IMG/VR virus record: IMGVR_UViG_3300036846_000873
Span: 1 to 45,004 of that record
Reading direction: 5' to 3' (one strand)
DNA length: 45,004 nucleotides
From: a virus
The notes under the pieces are model-generated. The model ran no database searches, was not told the DNA's origin, and saw only the letters and a list, made by a program, of their open reading frames with translations. Positions within the stretch are counted from its first letter, which is position 1; each line of letters opens with the position of its first letter. Made by a program: the position numbers and the translations under genes. Of this stretch, positions 21,940-29,764 are shown piece by piece.

Positions 21940-23420
21940 GTGCCAAATCAGCTTTTGACTATAAACATGATCACGAGGGAAGCGGTGCGTCTCTGGAAAA
22001 ATTCAAATGCCTAGACTTTGGGCCTTCAGGAAGTAATTCCTGTCGATACCGGGTGAATTCGGTGGAACTCCAGAACGGACAATACCGAGCCAAGCCGCCT
22101 CTGGCGGAAGGTGTAACGACTAGAGCGAAAGCTCGTAGGGACAAGCGTCCCGAAGTGCCCGGCTCCACGAGAGTGGATGAAGAGATAGTCTCCTCTGCAT
22201 GGGAACATGCAGCAGCCTGAAAGGGCGGTCACGGATTAGCGACTCGTGGCGAAGGATAGGTTCTCCAGAACGTCGATATGCAGTATGACGACTCCTTCGC
22301 TGTAACAGGGGCGAAGATCGGATCCAGTCTGAGGATTAGGCTGCCCAATGACTTCACAGTAACAACTGGGCCTGCGTTGAATGTTCAAGATACTGCGGAG
22401 CAGTCCACTACCCTTGTTCTGGCGACTCAGAAGCATGTTGATGTCGCTTTCAGCATGGCTGATCGCACTCTGTCTTTGGATGATTATAGCAGGCGCATTC
22501 TGGCTCCTATGGTGAATAACTTGGCGGGGCAGGTGGCCGTCGATTTGATTGGAGGCTCGGAAGGTGGCATCTGCAACATTACGGCCAATCTTGACTCGAG
22601 CTTGAACATTATCGCGCCTATTGCTTCCACCTACTTGCGAAGCGGGGCGACGCTGAGGAACAACTCGAGCCCTGTGGCGAACTGGAAGATTGTGAACAGC
22701 CCAGATACCGAGGCGAGTGTGGTGAGCAGCCTCACGGGGTTGCTTAACCCGGCCCCGGAGATCAGTCGGCAATATATCACTGGCCGGATGTATGATGCGC
22801 TGGGCTTTATTTGGATGGCGGACCAGACCATCATTACCCATACAAATGGGGCGGCAGCGTCTGGAGGATCGACGGTTAACGGGGCGGGGCAGACAGGGCT
22901 AAGTTTGACGGTGAATGCCCTGGCTAATGGCTTCAATATGGGAGACATTATCCAGATTGGTGGTGTCCATGCGGTGAACCGTATTACTAAGCAGTCTTAT
23001 GGCCGCTTGCGGACGTTTGCGGTGACGGCGAATGTGCCGTCTGGTGCCACCTCCATCCCCATCTATCCGGCGATTGTGCCGCAACTGGCACCGGGTATCC
23101 CTCAGCAGTATCAGACGGTTGATGTGAGCCCGGCGAATGGAGCGAATGTTGACCCGGCGATGAGCTTGCCGGCGAGCACGGCTTATACGAAGAACTTTGC
23201 GTATGCTCCAGAGGCGGTGACGCTTGCGACGGCGGACTTGGAGATGCCGAGGAATGTGCATGAGGCGGCGAGAGAGGAGTTTGATGGGGTCTCCATGCGC
23301 ATGGTTACAGACTACTTCATCGGGACTGACCAACTTATTACTCGTCTTGACGTGCTCTATGGGTATCTCTGGATCCGCCCCGAATGGGCCTGTGTCGTGG
23401 CTGACCAGATATATCAATAG
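21940..23420 (+). CDS. major capsid protein, P22 coat-like, split by an intron
   Basis: The coding parts are 21940-22012 and 22261-23420; the region between is a group I intron. Exon 1, from GTG at 21940 with GGGAG upstream, codes PNQLLTINMITREAVRLWKN then SNA. Joined to exon 2 it continues FLQNVDMQYDDSFAVTGAKI, the N-terminal pattern of P22-like coat proteins. The product is 410 aa, near the P22 gp5 length of 430. Reading into the intron gives a stop (GCC TAG) at once, so splicing is needed. Exon 2 includes the conserved EQSTTLVLATQKHVDVAF and the C-terminal LYGYLWIRPEWAC. Annotating from 22278 alone would lose 30 residues. Coat protein forms the icosahedral shell. Confidence 0.9.
22013..22260 (+). 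ncRNA. group I self-splicing intron in the coat gene (248 nt, no ORF)
   Basis: The fold can be drawn by eye. P1: exon GCCU (22009-22012) with GGGC (22020-22023), U-G at the splice site. P2: 22027-22032/22037-22042. P3: CCGGG 22049-22053/CCCGG 22158-22162. P4: UCGGU 22059-22063/ACCGA 22084-22088. P6: 22095-22099/22103-22107. P7: GACUA 22118-22122/UAGUC 22186-22190. P7.1 and P7.2: 22123-22134 and 22138-22151. P8: 22164-22168/22173-22177. P9: 22195-22201/22206-22212. The intron ends in G (22260). Two helices between P7 and P3 indicate subgroup IA. The ligated exons restore the coat frame. Confidence 0.93.
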
Positions 23421-23444
23421 TTACTCTAACAAAGGAACAAACAA

Positions 23445-24005
23445 ATGGCTGACTTTACAAGAGCAATGGGTGGCTGGATTAAGGAATTGCTTGAGTACAA
23501 TCCAGCCACGGGTGAGTTCTTTTGGAGAAAGAGCACTGGTCCTAATGCTATAGTTGGCTCTCGCGCGGGGTCAGTCTATGACAACGGATATCGCTATATC
23601 CAGATAATGGGAGAAGATTATAAGGCTGGAAGACTTGCCTGGTACTTTATGACTGATGAAGATCCAGATCTCTTTATCGACCACAAAAACGGTGTAAGAG
23701 ATGATGACAGGTTTGACAACCTGAGAATTGCCACTAATAGTCAGAACCAAGCTAATGCCTTCTGGAGCACGAATACCTCTGGCTTCAAAGGTGTGTCTTG
23801 GCAGAAGTCTAGAAGTCAATGGATTGCAGTAATAACTGTGGATGGCAAAGCAAAGAACCTTGGACGCTACTCTCGAAGGATTGATGCAGCCAGGGCTTAC
23901 AGGAGGGCCGCGATCGAAGCCTGGGGTGAGTTTGCCAACGTGCCATCCGAGGAAGAGATGGAAGCGCTGGATGAGCATTTGACAGAAGTTCAAGGCCGGG
24001 TTTGA
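23445..24005 (+). CDS. HNH endonuclease with AP2-type domain (186 aa)
   Basis: It shares the plan of the gene at 21317: LLEYNPATGEFFWRKSTGPN, the HNH core FIDHKNGVRDDDRFDNLRIA (about residues 77-96), then NTSGFKGVSWQKSRSQWIAV and the AP2-type end. AAAGGA lies upstream of the ATG. It starts 24 nt after the coat stop, so the coat gene is bracketed by two related nucleases. Its stop lies inside copy 2 of the 21-bp repeat. Confidence 0.9.
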   Translation: MADFTRAMGGWIKELLEYNPATGEFFWRKSTGPNAIVGSRAGSVYDNGYRYIQIMGEDYKAGRLAWYFMTDEDPDLFIDHKNGVRDDDRFDNLRIATNSQNQANAFWSTNTSGFKGVSWQKSRSQWIAVITVDGKAKNLGRYSRRIDAARAYRRAAIEAWGEFANVPSEEEMEALDEHLTEVQGRV

Positions 24006-24021
24006 AATTCAAACGGTGGGT
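24001..24021 (+). repeat. 21-bp dispersed repeat, copy 2
   Basis: This is an exact copy of the element beginning TTTGAAATTCAAACGGTGGG. It overlaps the HNH stop codon and lies 42 nt before the start of the next gene. Copies 2 and 3 share three further G bases upstream. Confidence 0.8.
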
Positions 24022-24063
24022 GCGTTGCATGGATTAACCAGGACGAGTGAAGCGAGGACTGGG

Positions 24064-24249
24064 ATGCCATACATCATGTTCTATAATAGGACGACGCAGC
24101 TGCCATTGAATACAGTCGGCCAGACTTCGGTTCCGAATGGAACCCCGCTGGATGTGTATGCGAGCCAACTTGGTATCATCGCGATGTCAATGGACAGGTT
24201 TCCTGGGGTTCAGATTATACAAGTCACCTTGGCTCCGGAGAAACCTTAA
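24064..24249 (+). CDS. small hypothetical structural protein (61 aa)
   Basis: I start at 24064 (MPYIMFYNRTTQLPLNTVGQ), with GAGG upstream; an upstream extension to 24016 would cover the leader. The protein is beta-rich and without charged helices. Its position just after the coat gene suggests a decoration or capsid-stabilising protein. No family is recognised. Confidence 0.65.
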   Translation: MPYIMFYNRTTQLPLNTVGQTSVPNGTPLDVYASQLGIIAMSMDRFPGVQIIQVTLAPEKP

Positions 24250-24263
24250 AGCGAGGGCTGGAC

Positions 24264-24689
24264 ATGAGCGAAGATCGTGCAGCGAAGATCCGAGAGGCCC
24301 AAGAGGCGTCTCAGGATCAAACACAGCGGATGGCTTGGGCTATACTGGCTTCTCAGGCATCCGCACCAGAAGTTTATAAAGACCCACCATCTGTTGTCGA
24401 TACTCCAGTTATAATGCTTAGTGGTGCCGTTGCCACTTCCTGTAATGTCGGTGACACCCTCGACGTAACTGAAGGTAATTGGATTGGTGAGCCGATCTTC
24501 ACTAACTCATGGACTTCAAATGTAACTGAGGTTGGAACCTCTACTAACTATACGACACAGGCGAGTGATGCTGGGAATAGCATAGTGTGTGAAGTCACTG
24601 CAACTAATAATGCTGGTTCAACCAAAGCTGCATCAAACAGTGTTACGGTGGCAGCAGGAGCAACAGGGGCAGCAGCGAGGAAGAAGTGA
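24264..24689 (+). CDS. Ig-like decoration protein (141 aa)
   Basis: An N-terminal charged helix (MSEDRAAKIREAQEASQDQT...) is followed by a beta-sandwich-like region from about residue 46: PVIMLSGAVATSCNVGDTLD, the tryptophan in EGNWIG, and a late strand with NSIVCEVTATNNAGSTKAAS. The Cys-Trp-Cys spacing and the last strands resemble immunoglobulin-like domains found on phage capsids and fibres, which may bind surface sugars. A basic tail ends it. It is probably exposed on the head. Confidence 0.7.
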   Translation: MSEDRAAKIREAQEASQDQTQRMAWAILASQASAPEVYKDPPSVVDTPVIMLSGAVATSCNVGDTLDVTEGNWIGEPIFTNSWTSNVTEVGTSTNYTTQASDAGNSIVCEVTATNNAGSTKAASNSVTVAAGATGAAARKK

Positions 24690-24690
24690 G

Positions 24691-25203
24691 ATGAATTGGC
24701 GGCAGAGGATCTTAGCTGACTGGCCACATGATCTGCAAAGGGCGCATAAGGCTCAGGCAGCTTTGAGGCAGATTGAAGAGGGACTGCTCCAACTCGCCAG
24801 TCTTGGGCATCCTCTTCATGTGGAGGAGGGCTACAACCCTCCTCCACCCCCTGAGTGGCCGAAGGCGATGTTCCACCTATTCCAGGGAGGGAAGGTCTTT
24901 GCCTGTCAAGCAGATGTTGAAGAGGCCGGACCAGACTGGTATTTCTCTATGGAAGAGGCCAGACACGCGGCAGGAGTTACAAAGCAAAACCAGAGAGGAG
25001 GCATTTTTAGTAAGAGCCTTCCGACTATGCTTATGCGGACTCCCGAGGAAATCGTTGCTGAAAGGGCTGCTGAGGAGGAGGCCGAGCGGGTAATAGCCGC
25101 TGCAAAAAGAGAAGCGATCGCAGAACAGAGGGCGATACATAGGACTCGAGCGAACGCGATGAACGGAGTCCCCTTTGAGAAGCGAAATGCAAGGCAAGTT
25201 TAG
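24691..25203 (+). CDS. hypothetical protein (170 aa)
   Basis: The ATG at 24691 (MNWRQRILADWPHDLQRAHK) is chosen because GAGGAAG lies upstream, 1 nt after the Ig-like gene. The N-terminus is helical, then Pro-rich (EEGYNPPPPPEWPKAMFHLF). A segment VFACQADVEEAGPDWYFSME is seen at about 92-111. The C-terminal third is a long Ala/Glu/Arg helix. Its place near the P22 gp4 homologue suggests a virion role. No family is recognised. Confidence 0.65.
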   Translation: MNWRQRILADWPHDLQRAHKAQAALRQIEEGLLQLASLGHPLHVEEGYNPPPPPEWPKAMFHLFQGGKVFACQADVEEAGPDWYFSMEEARHAAGVTKQNQRGGIFSKSLPTMLMRTPEEIVAERAAEEEAERVIAAAKREAIAEQRAIHRTRANAMNGVPFEKRNARQV

Positions 25204-25232
25204 CTGGTCGGGACGACCAGCGGGAGGACCGA

Positions 25233-25730
25233 ATGGCTAATGCAAGGAAAACCCGCTTCACGATCTACGATGTGATGGAGAGTCAGGGGGTGTTCGATGA
25301 CAACCCGGCCAACTCCTATAGCGGCGAGTTTAAAGGCCCTTTGCAATACCCTAAGATGTTCTACCACCCATTAGGGCAAGAGAGGGTGGTGCAGCGGGCT
25401 GAGATTATAGCTACTCCGATGGGACCGGAGAGGGTAGGGGAACTGAAGCAGATGATCAGCCGGGTGGCTCGCGACCCTGATGAGGAAGCGGCGTTGAGGG
25501 AACTGGGGTGGCATGACCATCCAGCGAAGGCAATGAAGGCAGCAGGGAAAGAAGCTCCGACGTTTGTAGGGGCGAATAGGGAAAGCGAGCTTGAGGAGCA
25601 GATTAGGAAGCTGACAGCGGAATTAGCGGTTGCGAGAGATGCACCGAAGCCGCCACCTCCGGAAGAGGATTACCTGCCCAAGCCAAAACCGCCTCTTGCA
25701 CCTCTTGCTGCTAAGCCTCCAGCGAGTTGA
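25233..25730 (+). CDS. hypothetical protein with Pro-rich tail (165 aa)
   Basis: A CTGGTC/GACCAG hairpin (25204-25220) and GGGAGG precede the ATG. The protein (MANARKTRFTIYDVMESQGV...) has an N-terminal segment with the aromatic GPLQYPKMFYHPLGQER, a helical coiled stretch (ESELEEQIRKLTAELAVARD), and a Pro/Lys tail. No family is recognised. It may be a head-tail accessory protein. Confidence 0.65.
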   Translation: MANARKTRFTIYDVMESQGVFDDNPANSYSGEFKGPLQYPKMFYHPLGQERVVQRAEIIATPMGPERVGELKQMISRVARDPDEEAALRELGWHDHPAKAMKAAGKEAPTFVGANRESELEEQIRKLTAELAVARDAPKPPPPEEDYLPKPKPPLAPLAAKPPAS

Positions 25731-25741
25731 AAGGAGGGCTG

Positions 25742-26602
25742 ATGTCCTACCTAGAACCAGAGAATACGACATTGGGAGACATCTGCCGGGCCTCGCTGAA
25801 GGAGTGTGGGGCTATTGGGGTGGGGCAAACCCCCCTCGCAGAGGATATTAATGATGCATGGGCAAGGCTCCAATGGATGCTTATGCAGTGGGAGAGGAAG
25901 AGGTGGCTGGTTTATCACTTGGTTGATTTGGCTAAAGTCTCGACAGGGGCAGTTAGCTATTCGGTTGGCCCTAGTGGTGACTTTGACACGGGGACTGGCT
26001 CTATGCGGCCAACGAGATTGGCCAGTGCGTTTACAAGAAAATTACATGGACCAGGACCTGTATTTTTGACTGATGATGCCAGGCGTTTTTTAACTGATGA
26101 TGCCGGGAATTTTTTGACTGCTGATGGTCCTGTAACAGGTATTAGTGCGGGATCTAATGATATAGACTATGGATTAGAGATATTGGAAAGTAGAGAGGAT
26201 TATAATAGGATAACGTTGAAAGGCTTGGTGGCTGGCCCTGGTGAGGCAGCGTTCCTAGATACGGACTTTCCCTTGGCTCGGCTGTTTGTGTGGCCGATAC
26301 CGCAGCCGTTTATTTATGAGATACATGCGTCGTTTTATGCTCAGTTGCAGGTAAGGTTTGCAACGCCTGCAACTTTGTTTGATCTTCCTTGGGAATACTA
26401 TAATGCAATGATGCTGAACTTGGCGATTAGACTGAGGCCTAAGTATAGGTTGGGTACGTATCCAGGAGATCCTTTGCCGGGGATGGCGAAAGATAGTTTG
26501 GCTGTGTTGCGTAGTAGCCAGGTTCAAGTTGCGAGGTTGAGGATGCCAAATAGTATTAGGAGAAGAGGCCTCTACAATATATTTTCAGATAGACCTTACT
26601 AG
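25742..26602 (+). CDS. tail accessory factor, P22 gp4-like (286 aa)
   Basis: GGAGGGCTG precedes the ATG at 25742. The start LGDICRASLKECGAIGVGQT and the next helix with DAWARLQWMLMQWERKRWLV are typical of gp4-like proteins, which bind under the portal ring and start tail assembly. The C-terminal LPWEYYNAMMLNLAIRLRPK also fits the family. It is longer than P22 gp4 (about 166 aa), as in many related podoviruses. An internal triplet FLTDDA-x-x-FLTDDA-x-x-FLTADG stands at about residues 106-126. Confidence 0.8.
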   Translation: MSYLEPENTTLGDICRASLKECGAIGVGQTPLAEDINDAWARLQWMLMQWERKRWLVYHLVDLAKVSTGAVSYSVGPSGDFDTGTGSMRPTRLASAFTRKLHGPGPVFLTDDARRFLTDDAGNFLTADGPVTGISAGSNDIDYGLEILESREDYNRITLKGLVAGPGEAAFLDTDFPLARLFVWPIPQPFIYEIHASFYAQLQVRFATPATLFDLPWEYYNAMMLNLAIRLRPKYRLGTYPGDPLPGMAKDSLAVLRSSQVQVARLRMPNSIRRRGLYNIFSDRPY

Positions 26603-26612
26603 GAGCTGGAGG

Positions 26613-27905
26613 GTGAGGCGTCAGCTAACTTCTATTATTGGTTTGGTATTGGGGCTAATGCCAGTATTAGCATTAGCCCAAGTTCCTGCGTCGACTTCTT
26701 TTACCTCATTTATTACTAATGCACCGCCTGCAACCATTCCACTTGGGCCTAATGATAAGATTCCAGTAGTGCAAGGTAACCTAACGCATTCGGTTACGCC
26801 GGCAAGTCTGGCGGCGGGCATTCATTTGATTACCACTCCGTTTAGTGCGCCTGTTACTAGTGATCAATATGCATTAACGGTGCAGGCTCAGACTGGTACT
26901 ACGGCTAATCAGATTTGGCAGGAAATGATTTGTAACGGACCTTGCTCGACTTTTACCGCTGATGCACTGCGCAGCATTGTCGTTGTGCCGGATCAATCGA
27001 CAGATCTAGTCAATGCTATCGCTGGCTACACGAAGAACAATAATACACAGGGAACTCTTGCCGGGCAGGAGAGGGCTAGTGTTTCTGTTGGTGCCTATGG
27101 CATCTCGAATGTTGCCGGGGCCTACACTTGGGGATTTGATAGTATATTGGCTGATTGCAGTGCTCGTAGCGGATGCACCGGCACTCGTGGCCTGTTTAAT
27201 GAGTTTGATTTTAATATCAGTAATGCAGGGACTATTGGTGGCGGGCTGATGCTTGGCGGGACTGCGCTTGTGCAGCCGGCGGGTGTTAATGGGTTTGCCG
27301 TCAACTCGTTCTGGGGGAATAACTTTAGCAGTCCTAGCCCGCCTTTTGCCAAGTGGGCCAACGGACTCATCCTTCAGGACGGCTGCTGCCAGGTCTCGCT
27401 GAGTATTGGAGCACAGGACTTTGATTTCAGTACAAATAGCAATAATGCCGGCGGGAGTATCGCCTTAGGATTCTGGGACGCGACATCGTCCCATGCTAAG
27501 CAAGCTATCACACTGGCGGCGGATGCTGGAGCTACAAGTGGAACGACTGGCGGGACGCTATTTATTGGGGGAAGTAGCGGGTGGGGAATCACCCTGCCGG
27601 ATGGAAGTAGTAATGCATTTGGCTTGTCGCTCGGGGCACTAGCTACTTCAGGTGCAAATATAGCTAGTCAGAGTGTCGTGTTTATTTACCGTGATAATGC
27701 AAATGTCAGACAGAATTATACGATTGGAGTTGATGCTAGTCAGCAGCTTACCATTGCTGGATCGACTGCAGCTCAGACTCTGCTTATTGACCAGCCGGGT
27801 ATAAAGCTGGGGAATGTCCCGCTCACTGGGGCTGCTACCGGGTCGATCTGTGTATCCGCTGGCAATCTTGTTTTTATAAAGACAACAGCGGGGGCGTGCT
27901 TATGA
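26613..27905 (+). CDS. signal-peptide-bearing tail fibre-like protein (430 aa)
   Basis: The GTG at 26613 is preceded by GGAGG and opens a classic signal peptide: basic MRRQLTSI, a hydrophobic IGLVLGLMPVLALA core and a likely cut after AQ. The rest is Ser/Gly/Thr/Ala-rich and beta-rich (GTTGGTLFIGGSSGWGITLP), as in fibre or appendage proteins, with several cysteines. A signal peptide is unusual in a virion protein and may indicate export, or cleavage of the leader. The receptor is unknown. Confidence 0.65.
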   Translation: MRRQLTSIIGLVLGLMPVLALAQVPASTSFTSFITNAPPATIPLGPNDKIPVVQGNLTHSVTPASLAAGIHLITTPFSAPVTSDQYALTVQAQTGTTANQIWQEMICNGPCSTFTADALRSIVVVPDQSTDLVNAIAGYTKNNNTQGTLAGQERASVSVGAYGISNVAGAYTWGFDSILADCSARSGCTGTRGLFNEFDFNISNAGTIGGGLMLGGTALVQPAGVNGFAVNSFWGNNFSSPSPPFAKWANGLILQDGCCQVSLSIGAQDFDFSTNSNNAGGSIALGFWDATSSHAKQAITLAADAGATSGTTGGTLFIGGSSGWGITLPDGSSNAFGLSLGALATSGANIASQSVVFIYRDNANVRQNYTIGVDASQQLTIAGSTAAQTLLIDQPGIKLGNVPLTGAATGSICVSAGNLVFIKTTAGACL

Positions 27906-28153
27906 GGTTTGTGCTTTTACCGTTAATGTTGTTGGCATCGTCAGCTATGGCGCAGACTGACTCTCGTTTTGCTGTTGCTGAGCAACGCTATGTGGCAAGC
28001 CTTTCAGCTAATACGATATCGAGTTTGGTTAGTCAAGCGGCACGGGCTGCAGCATTGTATGAGATCGAACATGAAGATCACGTTGCGCTCCAGAAGTACT
28101 GGGAAGCTTGGTGTGACAAGCGGCCAGGGTGTGCAGATGCAAAACAGCCTTGA
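27902..28153 (+). CDS. small secreted protein (83 aa)
   Basis: The ATG at 27902 overlaps the previous stop (ATGA). The protein starts MRFVLLPLMLLASSAMAQTD, a signal peptide with an AMA cut site, then a helical mature part and CDKRPGCADAKQP with two cysteines near the end. It is secreted or periplasmic. It follows another signal-peptide protein and is followed by fibre-like genes. No family is recognised. Confidence 0.65.
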   Translation: MRFVLLPLMLLASSAMAQTDSRFAVAEQRYVASLSANTISSLVSQAARAAALYEIEHEDHVALQKYWEAWCDKRPGCADAKQP

Positions 28154-28182
28154 CTGCTTTAGCTGCTTTGGTGTTGGAAACC

Positions 28183-28198
28183 GTCAGCTTTTGCTGAC
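28183..28198 (+). terminator. possible weak terminator hairpin
   Basis: GTCAGC/GCTGAC form a perfect 6-bp stem with a TTTT loop, followed by TTTAG. It lies between two plus genes, after a stop at 28153. The T run is short, so attenuation or RNA stability is possible. Confidence 0.4.
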
Positions 28199-28215
28199 TT
28201 TAGAAGGAGGATAAG

Positions 28216-28635
28216 ATGGTTGCAGGTCCTGGTGCTCCTAATCCTTCCGGCTTGCCGGGCTTTAATGCGGTTTATGGGATCACTGCTCATGCAGGTGGAG
28301 GTAATGCTAATGCCACGCTGCTGAATGGGTGGCTGAATACAATTACGACTGTAGCGACTGCGGCGGATAGTGTGATGCTGCCACCGGGGTATGCAGGTGC
28401 GGAGATTACAGTGATTAATCATGGGGCTGCTGCCTGCCAGGTATTTGGCTTCCAGAGTAGCTCACCGGGGGATGTTGTAACGGACTTGATTGCTCCGGCA
28501 GCCTCGGGGACACCTGGAACTGCTGGTGTGGTATTGGCAGCACTTGCAGTTGGCATCTTCTGGTGTATGACTGGTCAGGGTGGGCCGACGAACGGGATCA
28601 CTCCGGCGCAATGGCAATTCAAGTCAATCGCCTAG
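28216..28635 (+). CDS. hypothetical beta-rich structural protein (139 aa)
   Basis: AAGGAGG precedes the ATG. The protein (MVAGPGAPNPSGLPGFNAVY...) contains VMLPPGYAGAEITVINHGAA, then VFGFQSSSPGD and FWCMTGQG. The same pattern, a strand ending in NHG or NNG followed by a polar loop, is seen in the gene at 28673, so the two may share a fold. It is a probable minor tail or fibre component. No named family. Confidence 0.6.
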   Translation: MVAGPGAPNPSGLPGFNAVYGITAHAGGGNANATLLNGWLNTITTVATAADSVMLPPGYAGAEITVINHGAAACQVFGFQSSSPGDVVTDLIAPAASGTPGTAGVVLAALAVGIFWCMTGQGGPTNGITPAQWQFKSIA

Positions 28636-28672
28636 CCTTGCTTAATTTTGCCCTAGAGAAAAGGGAAGACCC

Positions 28673-29095
28673 ATGGACGGATCAACTCCTCCTAAGTTGC
28701 TGCTGGATATAGCACCTTCGCTGTTTACAGCAGGTTTTAGGCTTGTCGACGCAGGAGAGATACAGGCGCTTTTCCAGGCTCTGGTTGGTTCACAAGTAGG
28801 TTTGGCAGCGACAGGAACTACAGCAGCAACAGCCCTGGGATTGAAAAATGTGGCTACTAACGTAGTAGCCACAACGCCTTCCGGGACTGGAGTTAGGTTG
28901 CCACATGCGCTTGTAGGCAGCCGAATAACTGTAGCTAATAATGGGGCGAATGCTCTGCTTATCTATCCTAATCCACCAGATCAGATTATCCCGGTGGGGT
29001 CAGCAACGCCAGCGGTGACCCCTGTATCTGCAGCCACATTGACGGTACATACTTTCGTCTGCACGACTGTTGGTATCTGGCAGCAGGTAGCCTAG
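28673..29095 (+). CDS. hypothetical structural protein (140 aa)
   Basis: AAGGGAAGACCC precedes the ATG. The N-terminal LLLDIAPSLFTAGFRLVDAG then EIQALFQALVGSQ closely resembles the 163-aa protein at 31001 (QIAPCLGETGKRLLDAGELY), so the two are paralogues. The second half (VRLPHALVGSRITVANNGAN) is beta-rich with TPSGTG. It is a likely virion or appendage subunit. Confidence 0.65.
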   Translation: MDGSTPPKLLLDIAPSLFTAGFRLVDAGEIQALFQALVGSQVGLAATGTTAATALGLKNVATNVVATTPSGTGVRLPHALVGSRITVANNGANALLIYPNPPDQIIPVGSATPAVTPVSAATLTVHTFVCTTVGIWQQVA

Positions 29096-29121
29096 ATTGG
29101 TGTATTTGAAAGGAGAGCCCA

Positions 29122-29403
29122 ATGGCTGGAATCGTGCTGAGGGAGACGTTGACGGGGAATGTGTGGAACTTTGGGACTCTCCCTGGTGGTATTCTTTCAT
29201 TTGGCTCGTATAAGCCAGGGCTCTATACACTGATTAACTCGAGTGGAAGTAGTGTAAATGTTGTTCTGTTTGGACAGACTCATACGGTTGCGGCGCATTC
29301 GAGGTGGGATTTTATGGCTAATGCTAATATAGAGAGTATACAGCCGCAGTTTGGAGTTAGGTTGGCAGGAAGGTTTAGGGTGCATGATCCGGTCGAGGCA
29401 TAA
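29122..29403 (+). CDS. hypothetical beta-rich protein, paralogue of next gene (93 aa)
   Basis: AAAGGAGAGCCC precedes the ATG. The sequence FGSYKPGLYTLINSSGSSVN then VVLFGQTHTVAAHSRWDFMA is matched by the neighbour (RWKPGVYFIENNASGSIPVL, then LFGVTYTVNVGEVWKFIA), so the pair arose by tandem duplication. It looks like a small beta domain. A tail or fibre subunit role is inferred from the region. Confidence 0.65.
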   Translation: MAGIVLRETLTGNVWNFGTLPGGILSFGSYKPGLYTLINSSGSSVNVVLFGQTHTVAAHSRWDFMANANIESIQPQFGVRLAGRFRVHDPVEA

Positions 29404-29421
29404 TGGACGAAGGGAAGACTC

Positions 29422-29763
29422 ATGGCTGAGTCTGCTATTGTGCTTTCTAACGAGTTGACTGGGGAAGCACACGGATTTAGTAGTGTTGCTGCTATGATAG
29501 GTGTGTTGCCTTACTTTGACTTTAGTAGGTGGAAGCCTGGTGTTTATTTTATTGAGAATAATGCGAGCGGCTCTATTCCGGTGCTGTTGTTTGGTGTGAC
29601 TTACACTGTTAATGTTGGAGAGGTTTGGAAGTTTATAGCGCATCCTGAGATTGGAAGTTATCATTTTGTAACGGCTGGAACTAAGATAGTTGCGGCTCCA
29701 AGTGTTTGGGATGGAGGTGCTTCTATCTGGGACTCGGGTCAATCGATATGGGATGTGCCCTGA
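29422..29763 (+). CDS. hypothetical beta-rich protein, paralogue of previous gene (113 aa)
   Basis: GACGAAGGGAAGACTC precedes the ATG. It shares the KPG-Y, NxSGSxxV and LFGxTxTV pattern with the 93-aa gene before it. The extra C-terminus carries a repeat VWDGGASIWDSGQSIWDVP, in which three WD pairs are spaced by short linkers. A structural role is inferred. Confidence 0.65.
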   Translation: MAESAIVLSNELTGEAHGFSSVAAMIGVLPYFDFSRWKPGVYFIENNASGSIPVLLFGVTYTVNVGEVWKFIAHPEIGSYHFVTAGTKIVAAPSVWDGGASIWDSGQSIWDVP

Positions 29764-29764
29764 C

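Noticed and set aside
21813-22220. 135-aa plus-strand ORF between the HNH gene and the coat frame
   Set aside because: It runs in a different frame through coat exon 1 and the intron core; the intron fold and spliced coat product explain the sequence better.
24016-24063. Upstream extension of the 61-aa gene to 24016
   Set aside because: It would begin inside the dispersed 21-bp repeat; the ATG at 24064 has the ribosome site.
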